A DNA stretch of 41,214 bases. Source: Armatimonadota bacterium. GTDB taxonomy: Bacteria; Armatimonadota; Hebobacteria; CAIYQO01. The stretch covers positions 1 through 41,214 of the forward strand of contig JAKPKV010000108.1 of assembly GCA_029553475.1 (NCBI GenBank). The letters run 5' to 3'. The translations under genes were made by a program, and so were the position numbers. Positions 1 through 8,136 of this stretch are shown here, piece after piece (within the stretch, counting starts at the first letter, position 1; each line of letters begins with the position of its first letter). The notes under the pieces were generated by a model. The model worked only from the letters and a program-made list of their open reading frames with translations, was not told the origin of the DNA and did not search any database.

Positions 1-69
1 GGCGGCCTGCTGGGGAACCAGCTGACGGTGGAGCATGCCGGGCAGACAGTGGCCACGTTCCAGCGATGA
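1..69 (+). CDS. 3' end of an unidentified protein
   Basis: Frame 1 is open from the first base for 22 codons and stops at TGA 67-69. The visible end, LTVEHAGQTVATFQR, looks like a beta-strand-rich C-terminus, but this is too little to name a family. The next gene on the same strand starts 125 nt later. Phase and coding status are inferred only from the absence of stops and plausible residue use. Confidence 0.4.
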   Translation, partial: GGLLGNQLTVEHAGQTVATFQR

Positions 70-193
70 AGACTGTCCAGCTTTGGAGTTACGAAAACGT
101 TCAGTCTTGGCTGTTACGTAACACCCGGCGCCGCGGCAGGACGGCGCGGGATGGCGGCGAATATACCGGCAACACCGGCAAAGGAGCCCTCTC
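70..193. promoter_or_regulatory. Intergenic region before the GH130 gene
   Basis: This gap holds an imperfect inverted pair AAGACTG (69-75) and CAGTCTT (102-108), then the perfect palindrome GTTACGTAAC (113-122). The 12-mer CGTTCAGTCTTG at 98-109 recurs in both arms of the fold-back element at 11687-11872. No convincing -35/-10 pair is visible. GGAG lies 7 nt before the ATG at 194. Confidence 0.4.
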
Positions 194-1384
194 ATGTCGC
201 AGAGCCTGTTTGACCAGCGCGTGCGGGCGCTGACCGCGCGCTACGAAGCGCTGCTGACCCGTCCGAACCCCGTGGACCCCGCCTGGGATAACGGGCTGTT
301 CGCGCGCTATACCTATCCGGTGATCACGGAGGCGCACGTGCCGCTCACCTGGCGGTATGACTTCGATCCGGCGACGAACCCCTTCTTCATGGAGCGGATG
401 GGGGTGAACGCGGCGTTCAACGCCGGCGCCATCGAGCTGGACGGGCGGATTCTCCTCGTCGTGCGGCTGGAGGGGTATGACCGCAAGTCCTTCTTCGCGG
501 TGGCGGAGAGCGCGAACGGCGTGGATCATTTCCGCTTCTGGGATTACCCCATCGTGATGCCGGAGACGGACGACCCGGATACGAATATCTACGACATGCG
601 CGTGGTGCGGCACGAGGACGGCTGGATATACGGCCTCTTCTGCACCGAGCGCCCGGACCCGGCCGCGCCCGCCGGCGATACCGCGCGCGCCACCGCCCAG
701 TGCGGCATCGCGCGCACGCGGGACCTGGTCGCCTGGGAGCGCCTGCCCGATGTGAAAACGCCGGCGCCGCAGCAGCGCAACGTGGTGCTGCACCCGGAGT
801 TCGTGGACGGCCACTACGCCTTCTATACTCGCCCCTCCGATGATTTTATGCGCGTGGGCTCGCAATCCGGCATCGGCTGGGCGCTCTCCGAGCGCATTGA
901 CGGCGCGGAGATCGGCGAGGAGATCCTCATGGACCCGCGGGTCTATCACACCATCAAAGAGGTGAAGAATGGGCTGGGGCCGGCGCCCTGCAAAACGGCG
1001 CGGGGCTGGCTGCATATCGCCCACGGCGTGCGCGACACCGCCGCCGGCATGCGCTACGTGCTCTACGCCTTCCTCACCGACCCGCGGGAACCCTGGCGCG
1101 TCACCCACCTCCCCGGCGGCCACCTGATGGCGCCCTTCGGCGAGGAGCGGGTGGGGGATGTCTCCAATGTCCTCTTCTGCAACGGCGCCGTCGTCAGAGA
1201 GAGCGGTGAAATGTTCATCTACTACGCCTCCTCCGATACCCGTCTGCATGTTGCGACAACCACGGTGGAGAAAATGCTGGATTATATCATCAATACGCCG
1301 GAAGACGGGCTGCGCAGCGCGGCCTGCGTGCGGCAGCGCGTGGCGCTCATCGAGCGCAATCTGCGCCTGCCGCGGGGAAGCTGA
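194..1384 (+). CDS. GH130 4-O-beta-D-mannosyl-D-glucose phosphorylase
   Basis: Likely a cytoplasmic phosphorylase that splits beta-1,4-mannosyl-glucose with phosphate to mannose-1-phosphate and glucose, the last step of beta-mannan use. The protein is 396 aa, the usual length for GH130 subfamily 1, and has no signal peptide. Family blocks are [19 protein letters not shown] (25-43), [19 protein letters not shown] (62-80), EGYDRKSFF and NIYDMR; Asp134 in NIYDMR matches the catalytic acid known in this family. GGAG sits 7 nt before the ATG. The phosphohexomutase gene 15 nt downstream would convert the sugar-1-phosphate product to the 6-phosphate. The family call is firm; the exact acceptor (glucose or mannose) is inferred from close resemblance to the mannosylglucose subgroup. 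Confidence 0.9.
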   Translation: MSQSLFDQRVRALTARYEALLTRPNPVDPAWDNGLFARYTYPVITEAHVPLTWRYDFDPATNPFFMERMGVNAAFNAGAIELDGRILLVVRLEGYDRKSFFAVAESANGVDHFRFWDYPIVMPETDDPDTNIYDMRVVRHEDGWIYGLFCTERPDPAAPAGDTARATAQCGIARTRDLVAWERLPDVKTPAPQQRNVVLHPEFVDGHYAFYTRPSDDFMRVGSQSGIGWALSERIDGAEIGEEILMDPRVYHTIKEVKNGLGPAPCKTARGWLHIAHGVRDTAAGMRYVLYAFLTDPREPWRVTHLPGGHLMAPFGEERVGDVSNVLFCNGAVVRESGEMFIYYASSDTRLHVATTTVEKMLDYIINTPEDGLRSAACVRQRVALIERNLRLPRGS

Positions 1385-1399
1385 GCATAGGGAGGAGCG

Positions 1400-2842
1400 A
1401 TGAAGCCGATTGTCTTTGGCACCGACGGCTGGCGCGGCGTGATCGCCGACGACTTCACCTTCGAGCGCGTGGCGGTGGTGAGCCACGCGGCGGGACGGTA
1501 CTTTCACGAGGAAGGCACGGCCGCGCAGGGATTGGCCATCGGGTATGACAACCGCTTTGCCTCCGCCGAGTTCGCCGCGCTGGCGGCGACGATGCTCACG
1601 CGGCAGGGGATTGCCGTCAGCCTGTCCGCGTGCAGCATCCCCTCGCCGGTGCTCTCCTTCCACATCGTGCGCCACACGCTGGGCGGGGGGCTGATGATCA
1701 CCGCCAGCCATAACCCGGCACAATACAACGGCGTGAAGATCAAGCCCTGGTTCGGCGGCTCGGCCTCGCCGGAGGCGACGAAGGCCATCGAGCGCCTCGC
1801 CAACGCGCTGCTCGGCGACCCGATCATTGACGAGGCGCGCGCCAAAGGGGCGAACCCCACGCTGCTCGCGACCGACGACTTCGTCGCCGGCTACGTGCAG
1901 CATGTGCTGCGGTTCGTGGACCTGGACGCCATTCAGGGCGCGCAGTTGGGGATGATGGTGGATGCCCTCTATGGCTCCTCCATCGGCGTGCTGGACCGCG
2001 CGCTGGCGGAAGCGGGGGTGCGCGTGCGCCTGCTGCACGGCGAGCACAACCCCGGTTTTGGCGGGCTGCATCCGGAGCCGGTGCCCGACAACCTGCGGGC
2101 GCTGATGCGCGAAGTGACGGAGCACGGGCTGGCCGGCGCGGTGGCGTCCGACGGCGACGGCGACCGCCTCTCCGCCGTCACCGAGGCCGGCGACTACGTT
2201 TCGCCGCATCACGTCTTCGCCCTGCTGCTCATCCACTTGGTGGAAGGGCGGGGGATGACCGGCGGGGTGGTGAAGACCGTCTCCACCTCGACGATGATCA
2301 ATCAGCTTGCCGAGCGCTATGACCTGCCGCTGCACGAGACGCCGATCGGCTTCAAGTATATCGCCCAGTTGATGATGGAGGACGATATCCTCATCGGCGG
2401 CGAGGAGAGCGGCGGCATCGGCATCAAGGGGCATATCCCCGAGCGCGACGCCACGCTGGCCGCGCTGCTGCTGGCCGAGATGATGGCGATGCGCAAAACC
2501 ACCCTGGGCGGGCTGATGCGGCTCCTGCGCGAGCGCGTCGGCGAACATGCCTACGACCGCATAGACCTGAAGCTCACCGCCCCCGTCACCCCGGAACAGC
2601 GCGAGCGCCTCCGCGCGCTGGTGCCGGACGCCATGAACGGCGTGCCGCTCACCGACATGTCGGAGAGAGACGGCCTGAAACTCTGGTTCGCCAACGGTGA
2701 TTGGCTGCTCCTGCGCGCCTCCGGCACCGAACCGGTGCTGCGCGTCTACGCGGAATCCGACGCCATGGATAAGGTGCAGGCGCTGCTGAAAGCCGGCGTG
2801 GAGCTGGTGGAGCGGGCGAGCATCGAGCGGGCCGCCACTTAA
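1400..2842 (+). CDS. Phosphoglucomutase/phosphomannomutase (alpha-D-phosphohexomutase)
   Basis: This 480-aa enzyme interconverts hexose-1-phosphate and hexose-6-phosphate. All four family signatures are present: FGTDGWRG at the N-terminus, the phosphoserine loop TASHNP (101-106, Ser103), the magnesium loop DGDGDR (251-256), the sugar loop GEESGG (334-339), and the C-terminal phosphate loop RASGTEP. GGAGGAG directly precedes the ATG. It lies 15 nt after the GH130 phosphorylase, whose product mannose-1-phosphate is the natural substrate, so a phosphomannomutase role is likely although sequence alone cannot fix Glc versus Man preference. The unit ends at a convergent junction with the SIR2-TPR gene. 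Confidence 0.92.
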   Translation: MKPIVFGTDGWRGVIADDFTFERVAVVSHAAGRYFHEEGTAAQGLAIGYDNRFASAEFAALAATMLTRQGIAVSLSACSIPSPVLSFHIVRHTLGGGLMITASHNPAQYNGVKIKPWFGGSASPEATKAIERLANALLGDPIIDEARAKGANPTLLATDDFVAGYVQHVLRFVDLDAIQGAQLGMMVDALYGSSIGVLDRALAEAGVRVRLLHGEHNPGFGGLHPEPVPDNLRALMREVTEHGLAGAVASDGDGDRLSAVTEAGDYVSPHHVFALLLIHLVEGRGMTGGVVKTVSTSTMINQLAERYDLPLHETPIGFKYIAQLMMEDDILIGGEESGGIGIKGHIPERDATLAALLLAEMMAMRKTTLGGLMRLLRERVGEHAYDRIDLKLTAPVTPEQRERLRALVPDAMNGVPLTDMSERDGLKLWFANGDWLLLRASGTEPVLRVYAESDAMDKVQALLKAGVELVERASIERAAT

Positions 2843-2875
2843 TCAGTATCCGTTCGTTGGTAGTGCGCCACGCAA

Positions 2876-2898
2876 CGGAGCGGAGTGGCGCCGCTCCG
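2876..2898. terminator. Hairpin between convergent genes, possible bidirectional terminator
   Basis: CGGAGCGG (2876-2883) and CCGCTCCG (2891-2898) form a perfect 8-bp stem with a 7-nt loop, midway between the convergent stops at 2842 and 2931. There is no clear T-tract on either side, so intrinsic termination is only plausible. Confidence 0.35.
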
Positions 2899-2930
2899 GC
2901 TGTATTTACCTGTGCTGGCGTATTATTCCA

Positions 2931-5138
2931 TTATACGGAAGCAGCTTCTCGCTGCTCCTCCACTTTCGCGATGAATTGGCGGAACCAGTCTTTATCACGC
3001 ACGCTTTCCAGGTCTCTATCAGCCATCAAGTGTTCGACAGATGGTAATGTGTCATGCGCTAATGCGGTTTCGAGCCAGTGCAGGCATTCTTCATCTTTTC
3101 CCTGGAGGGCTTTCACGCATGCAAGGTTATAGACCTTTCTATTCTCCGACAGTTCTGCTGAACGAATGCAGATTTTTTCGGCTTCTCCTAAGAAATCGCA
3201 TATTTCCGCATGTATATGCAAATGAAAACGGGCAACCAGGGCGATGCCCCAGTTATTGAGCGCCTCGTGCATGTCCGGCTTGACGGCGATAGCGGCGGCA
3301 TAGCGCTCGCAGGCGTCGGCGAAGAGGGCCTCGGCGGCAGCCCCCTCCGTCAGCCCGGCGCGATCAGCCAGGGCACTGCCCCAGTTGTAGAGCGCCGCGT
3401 GCTTGTCCGGCTTGACGGCGACGGCGGCGGCGTAGCGCTCGCAGGCGTCGGCGAAGAGGGCATCGGCGGCAGCCCCTTCCGTCAGCCGGGCGCGAGCATC
3501 TAGGGCACTGCCCCAGTTGTTGAGCGCCTCGTGCGTGTCCGGCTTGACGGCGCCGGCGGCGGCGTAGCGCTCGCAGGCGTCGATCAAAAGGGCCTCGGCG
3601 GCAGCCCCTTCCGTCAGCCGGGCGCGAGCATCCAGGGCACTGCCCCAGTTATTGAGCGCCTCATGCATGTCCGGCTTGACGGCGACGGCGGCGGCGTAGC
3701 GCTCGCAGGCGTCGAGCAAGAGGGCCTCGGCGGCAGCCCCTTCCGTCAGCCCGGCGCGGGCAGTCAGGGCGATGCCCCAGTTGTAGAGCGCCTCGTGTTT
3801 GTCCGGCTTGACGGCGACGGCGGCGGCGTAGCGCTCGCAAGCGTCGGCGAAGAGGGCCTCGGCGGCAGCCCCCTCCGTCAGCCGGGCGCGGGCAGTCAGG
3901 GCATTGCCCCAGTTGTAGAGCGCCTCGTGTGTATCTGGACGTAGTTCGACAGAGAGCGCGTATTCATCACATGCCATTGAATAGAGCTTGTCCTTTTCCT
4001 CCAGGCACGCTTGCTCAGCTTGTATGTAATAATTGTTTCCTAAACCCCAGTGAGCTTGGGAGAGAATGCTGGTTAATTGAGGATCTTCACTATTAGTTTC
4101 GGTAATATAAGCAATAACTTCTGTATATTTTCCGGCCATCAGTAAGGATTGTGCTTGACGGATAATTGCTGAGCGCGTTTCTGTCGAATCTGATGGTCGG
4201 TCATCTGTCTCTTCAAAGAGTTCTATTGCTTGCTGGATTGTACTGCGGGCTTCGATGTCAATATTGGACGTTTGGCCAGGAGGGGAGTATGGCATTAGAG
4301 TATCGAGAAGAGTGCCAATATATGTAAACGGTTGTGTGATGAATTCTGGAGGAAAGCAATCAAGCTTTTGGGCTAATGTTACAAAGAAGTCATCGGCATC
4401 GTAGCCCTTAAGAAAATAGGCTTCCTTGCCTTCTTTTAGTAATTCATCAACTACATGTTTTTTAGGATCATCGTCCTTATAGCCAACCCAGAAAAGGCGG
4501 TAATCAAATTGTGGAACTCGGGCAAGATGCCCAAAGACGGGGTCACACTCGCCGCTATACCCAACAACAAGCCACATGCGACCTCGTCCGGCATCTTCGA
4601 AAACAGGAGCAAGACGTTCGGCGTGAGTGTTTACCGCTTCTCTTGTATTCATCAGCACAAAGCCTGTATGCTGTCCATGAAGATAAAAGATGGCTTGCTC
4701 AGGGATGAAAGCTGACTTGAATAATTGTGATGCCGCAAAATCATATGATGCAGGAAAAACACCCAACATGGCACAGGCGCGAGCTACAAGGGGATCAAAA
4801 TTCGTAGTTAATACACGCTCGATATACCCAGACTTCATTAATTGAGCAATTCCAACATGTGCCCAGTTGATTTTCGCTCCATTGACATATTGGGCAATAA
4901 GATCACGCTGCATAGCTGGTGAAAGCTGTGCCATGCAGCAGGGATATGACTCTTCTGAAGCACGGTTGTAAAAGTGTGGATGTTGTTTTTTGATGATATC
5001 TACAAATCCAGCGGCTGTTGGTATGCCGGCCTTTACTGAGCAGCCTGCCCCAATAAGAAGGGAACACCCACCTCTTCCTGTATCCTTCATCATATTCAGC
5101 GTGGCGATTACATCATCAATGGTCCGTTCCCAATCCAT
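2931..5138 (-). CDS. SIR2-like NADase fused to a TPR array (putative defence protein)
   Basis: 735 aa. An N-terminal SIR2-like Rossmann domain (about 20-260) shows GAGCS (30-34), TTNFD with Asn113 and Asp115, LHG with His154, and GYS (193-195), so the NAD-binding and catalytic positions look intact. After a linker, TPR-like helices run from about 340 to 650, with near-identical 44-residue units containing ACERYAAAVAVKPD and HEAL(Y/N)NWG; a more diverged TPR-like tail follows. SIR2-TPR and SIR2-STAND proteins are known antiphage NAD-depleting effectors; function here is inferred from architecture. The SIR2 half is visibly AT-richer than its neighbours, which suggests transfer. GAGG lies just upstream of the ATG at 5138. 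No partner gene lies beside it. Confidence 0.82.
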   Translation of the reverse strand: MDWERTIDDVIATLNMMKDTGRGGCSLLIGAGCSVKAGIPTAAGFVDIIKKQHPHFYNRASEESYPCCMAQLSPAMQRDLIAQYVNGAKINWAHVGIAQLMKSGYIERVLTTNFDPLVARACAMLGVFPASYDFAASQLFKSAFIPEQAIFYLHGQHTGFVLMNTREAVNTHAERLAPVFEDAGRGRMWLVVGYSGECDPVFGHLARVPQFDYRLFWVGYKDDDPKKHVVDELLKEGKEAYFLKGYDADDFFVTLAQKLDCFPPEFITQPFTYIGTLLDTLMPYSPPGQTSNIDIEARSTIQQAIELFEETDDRPSDSTETRSAIIRQAQSLLMAGKYTEVIAYITETNSEDPQLTSILSQAHWGLGNNYYIQAEQACLEEKDKLYSMACDEYALSVELRPDTHEALYNWGNALTARARLTEGAAAEALFADACERYAAAVAVKPDKHEALYNWGIALTARAGLTEGAAAEALLLDACERYAAAVAVKPDMHEALNNWGSALDARARLTEGAAAEALLIDACERYAAAGAVKPDTHEALNNWGSALDARARLTEGAAADALFADACERYAAAVAVKPDKHAALYNWGSALADRAGLTEGAAAEALFADACERYAAAIAVKPDMHEALNNWGIALVARFHLHIHAEICDFLGEAEKICIRSAELSENRKVYNLACVKALQGKDEECLHWLETALAHDTLPSVEHLMADRDLESVRDKDWFRQFIAKVEEQREAASV
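3261..3950 (-). repeat. Tandem 132-bp repeats encoding TPR units
   Basis: The plus-strand anchor CGCC(T/G)CGTG recurs at 3261, 3393, 3525, 3657, 3789 and 3921, always exactly 132 bp apart. Units differ at only a few bases. They encode 44-residue TPR-like units inside the SIR2-TPR gene. Near identity at DNA level suggests recent duplication or gene conversion, so copy number may vary between strains or be misassembled. Confidence 0.95.
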
Positions 5139-5240
5139 AAAGAACTCCTCGCGAAAAGGTTATATGGCAGGATAGACGCCAGTTCTGCTAAGTTATGTAT
5201 TCTATTGGTTTGAAAGGGTTCCTCCTTTGCCGTAAGTACA

Positions 5241-6977
5241 TTACCCCGGCACCTTCACCCGGAGCAGCTCCATTCCCGAGGCGGCGTAGAGGTAGCCGTC
5301 CACTACCGCTTTGCCGACCCACGGCCATTTTTCGCATTCGGCGAAGATGTCAATGTCCAGGGCGCCGTCGCGGTAGCGGAGGAAGGTGGCATAGGGGCCG
5401 CAGAGGGCGATCACGCGGCCGTCCTCCAGCGTGAGCATGCCGGCGCGGCGGACGTGGCTGAGCGGGGAGCGGCCGCGCGCCAGCACCCGCAGCGTCGCCG
5501 GGTCCGCCACGAAGAGCTGCTGCACGGCGGAGCCGTAGAGCAGGCCGTCGCCGCCGAGAGTGAGATTGCCGATCTCCACTTCGCCGGGGACGGGGACGGT
5601 CGGCTCCCCGATGACGGCGCGCGCGCGCGGGTCCCAGGTGAACAGGCGGGCGTCCGTCTTCGGCACGGCCACGCCGCCGCCGAGCAGCGCGCTGGCGACG
5701 ATGAGCGGGCCGTCGGGCAGCGGGCACAGCGCGGTGAGGCTCTCCTCGCCCAGCGGGTTGGGCACGAAATCAATGCCGTCCGTCTCCGGGTCGTACCAGG
5801 CGATGACCCCGCGCAGGAAGCCGTAGCCGGCGACGCTGGCGAGGTAAATCCGGCCGTCCGCGCCCAGCGCCATGTCGTACGGGCGCTGCTGGTTCGGCGC
5901 GATGCTCCCGTAGTTGGCGGGGTTGCAGCCGCGCTCGGCGTCCGGCGGCTCCGGGTCGCGCGCCGTGCCGGGATGGAAGGGCCGCGCGGGATCGTAAATT
6001 TGCAGCGTGGAGCCGGTATACGAGGCGATGAAGAGCTTGCCATACGCGTTGAGGAAGGAATACGCTTCCGCGCCGGGGATCAGCCCCAGGTTCGTGCAGG
6101 CGCCCGTCGCCGGGTCATACTGGAACAGGTATTCCGGCTGGATGGAGGTGGCGTAGATCTTGCCGTCCGGGCCGTCGCCCACGCGGTGCAGCACCATCGA
6201 GCTGCCCGGATAGCCGGGCGCCTCCACCGCGGGCGTGCCATCCGCCCAGGTGGTGCGCTCCATGGGCGGCGGCGCCCCCGGCACCGGCAGCAGCTCGCCA
6301 TCCGCGAGCAGGTACGCCGTCTCCCGGCAGATGCCGTAGACCTGGCCGTCGCAGCCGAGGAAGAGGCTCGGAAAACCTTCCGCGCGCAGCGCCGCCGGCA
6401 GCAGGTGACAGAGCGTCCCGGTGGCCGGGTGATAGGCGATGAGGTCCATGCGCCCGCAGCCGACGGAGCCGTAAATCCACCCATCCGGCCCGGCGACGAG
6501 GACGCGCAGGTAGCATTCCGCGTCGTCTACGCGGCCCAGGTCGGTGATATGATCGGTGACCGGATCAATACTGAACAGGTGCGCATTGATGGAGGTGCCG
6601 CCGTAGATGAGGCCGTCCGCGCCGACGGCGTACGACCAGACGAAGGTGTCGCCCGGCACCGCCTGCCCGAGGTCGGTCAGCACGCCGGCCTCCACGTCCA
6701 GCTTCAAGACGTGCCCCTGGTGAAAGGTGCCCAGGTAGAGGTTGCCCTGCGGGCTGACCGCCATCGCCCAGGCGCCGCCTTCGTCGCTCGTCCAGACGTC
6801 AAACGTCGTGCCGTCCGGGTGATAGGCCACCAGGTCGGTGCTCTGGTGATAGAAGTAGTTGACGTACAAGCGCTCGCTCCCGCCCGGCCCGGGGCCGACC
6901 AGCCGCGCCGGCGCTGAGCCGCGCCCGCTGAAGGTGCCGAGCACCTCGAACGATGTTACCTGGCGTTCGGTCGTCAT
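5241..6977 (-). CDS. Beta-propeller protein of unknown function
   Basis: About 578 aa, without a signal peptide. Repeating blade-like segments have the form (A/G)xDGxIYxG or PDGxIYG, for example ADGLIYGG, PDGWIYGS, PDGKIYATS, ADGRIYLAS and GDGLLYGSA, spaced about 50-70 residues apart, typical of a multi-bladed propeller (NHL/SMP-30/quinoprotein-like). No catalytic residues can be named. ATG 6977 is preferred over GTG 6980 because AAGGAGG lies 5 nt upstream. It is the last gene of the minus-strand operon running from 11576 and lies 10 nt after the nitrilase-family gene, so a role in the same carbohydrate pathway, such as a lyase or epimerase on a propeller scaffold, is possible but unproven. 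Confidence 0.7.
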   Translation of the reverse strand: MTTERQVTSFEVLGTFSGRGSAPARLVGPGPGGSERLYVNYFYHQSTDLVAYHPDGTTFDVWTSDEGGAWAMAVSPQGNLYLGTFHQGHVLKLDVEAGVLTDLGQAVPGDTFVWSYAVGADGLIYGGTSINAHLFSIDPVTDHITDLGRVDDAECYLRVLVAGPDGWIYGSVGCGRMDLIAYHPATGTLCHLLPAALRAEGFPSLFLGCDGQVYGICRETAYLLADGELLPVPGAPPPMERTTWADGTPAVEAPGYPGSSMVLHRVGDGPDGKIYATSIQPEYLFQYDPATGACTNLGLIPGAEAYSFLNAYGKLFIASYTGSTLQIYDPARPFHPGTARDPEPPDAERGCNPANYGSIAPNQQRPYDMALGADGRIYLASVAGYGFLRGVIAWYDPETDGIDFVPNPLGEESLTALCPLPDGPLIVASALLGGGVAVPKTDARLFTWDPRARAVIGEPTVPVPGEVEIGNLTLGGDGLLYGSAVQQLFVADPATLRVLARGRSPLSHVRRAGMLTLEDGRVIALCGPYATFLRYRDGALDIDIFAECEKWPWVGKAVVDGYLYAASGMELLRVKVPG

Positions 6978-6987
6978 CACGTCCTCC

Positions 6988-7950
6988 TTACGCGGGCGCG
7001 TCGTGTTGCGCCTGCAGCTCCGCCTCGACGGCCGCCGACTGGCGGAAATACGCGTTGCGCGTTTGCAGGCCGTATTCCGCGCAGAGCTCCGGCACCGTCA
7101 CCCCCTCCAGCGCGCCGAGGGCGAAGACGCTGGCGGGGTAGTTATGGTCCATCGTCACCTGGTGCGCGCGTTCGGCGAGCAGGCGATTGATGCCGCTCTG
7201 CGCGTGTGCCATATCGGCGATGTTATGATCCACGTGGAAGAGCCGCCGGTCGAAATTCAAGCGGGCGGTCAGCACGGGGTGCAGCTTCCACAGGCTGAAT
7301 TGCTCGTAGCGCCGGCCGATGCTCATCAGGTCAAGGCCGGTCATGTCAATGAGCCGGCTGTCCTCTTCGTAGGCGGAGATGAGGCAGGCGCCAGCCATCA
7401 GCGCCCAGTGATTGAGCAGTTGGCCGCCGGTGAACATGGAGTGGAAGCAGATCAGGTCCACCTCTTCCGCCTGCAGCGCCTCCGCCTGGTGCGGGAAGTT
7501 CAGATCGTAGCAGATGGCGTGGGCGATGCGGCCGAAATCCAGCGCGTGGACCACCGGCCCGGCGCCGGGGGTGATGCCGCGCTGCATCTCGCCGATGGTG
7601 GGATGCACCTTGTCATATTGGCCGACGATCTCGCCCGCGCGGTCGAGCGCCACCGCGCTGTTATAGCAGCGGCCGTCCACCACGGTGGGGATGGGGATGA
7701 CGAGGTTCACGCGGCACTCGCGCGCCAGCGCGCCGAAGTGCTTGGTGAGGGGATTCGGCAGCGTTCCGGCCTCGCGCCAGCGCTCGATGGGCAGATTGTG
7801 GTGCAGGAAGAGCTCCGGAAAGATGATGAGATCCGGGCGGGCGACGGCCGCCAGCCGCAGCAGCTCGGTGGCCCGCCGGAGCCCGTCCTCGAACGCCTGT
7901 CCGGGGGCGATGCTCCAGGCGATGGATGAGATGGTGACGTAGCGCGCCAT
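6988..7950 (-). CDS. Carbon-nitrogen hydrolase (nitrilase superfamily)
   Basis: 320 aa, cytoplasmic, hydrolysing a carbon-nitrogen bond in an amide, carbamoyl or nitrile substrate. The Glu-Lys-Cys triad is visible: Glu in FPELF (47 counting from the first of two Met codons), Lys in YDKVHP (115) and Cys in AICYDLNFP (148). The length is usual for the family. Two ATGs are adjacent; the second (7950) is better spaced from GGAGG. The gene sits between a Gfo/Idh/MocA oxidoreductase and a beta-propeller gene in an operon with heparinase-like genes. A role in removing an N-acyl or amide group from a sugar derivative is conceivable, but the substrate is unknown. Confidence 0.85.
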   Translation of the reverse strand: MARYVTISSIAWSIAPGQAFEDGLRRATELLRLAAVARPDLIIFPELFLHHNLPIERWREAGTLPNPLTKHFGALARECRVNLVIPIPTVVDGRCYNSAVALDRAGEIVGQYDKVHPTIGEMQRGITPGAGPVVHALDFGRIAHAICYDLNFPHQAEALQAEEVDLICFHSMFTGGQLLNHWALMAGACLISAYEEDSRLIDMTGLDLMSIGRRYEQFSLWKLHPVLTARLNFDRRLFHVDHNIADMAHAQSGINRLLAERAHQVTMDHNYPASVFALGALEGVTVPELCAEYGLQTRNAYFRQSAAVEAELQAQHDAPA

Positions 7951-7968
7951 CATGCCTCCTCACGTATC

Positions 7969-8136
7969 TCAGAAACTGTTTTCACCATCTGCGCCGCCGT
8001 CTCGCGGGTGCTGCTCGCGCATGGCCGCGTTGGATAGCCTGGCATGTACTCCCCAGTACACTCTCGGCCATCCGCCTTGCCAGCCCCGAGCATCCCGCCG
8101 CGATCCGACAACGCAAATGGTGAAAACAGTTTCTCA
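7969..8136. repeat. Fold-back element A (MITE/REP-like)
   Basis: Perfect 18-bp terminal arms AGAAACTGTTTTCACCAT (7971-7988) and their complement (8117-8134) bracket further nested arms: ATGGCCG (8021-8027) with CGGCCAT (8065-8071), and a central hairpin TGTACT-CCCC-AGTACA (8045-8060). The right tip overlaps the stop codon of the oxidoreductase gene at 8134. Its tip resembles that of element B at 22588. It holds no ORF of its own and could be a non-autonomous element or a large terminator or mRNA-stability structure. Confidence 0.75.

Noticed and set aside
101-2548. An 815-aa minus-strand frame
   Set aside because: It is antisense to the GH130 phosphorylase and the phosphohexomutase, both with all catalytic motifs; no recognisable domain is present in the antisense reading.
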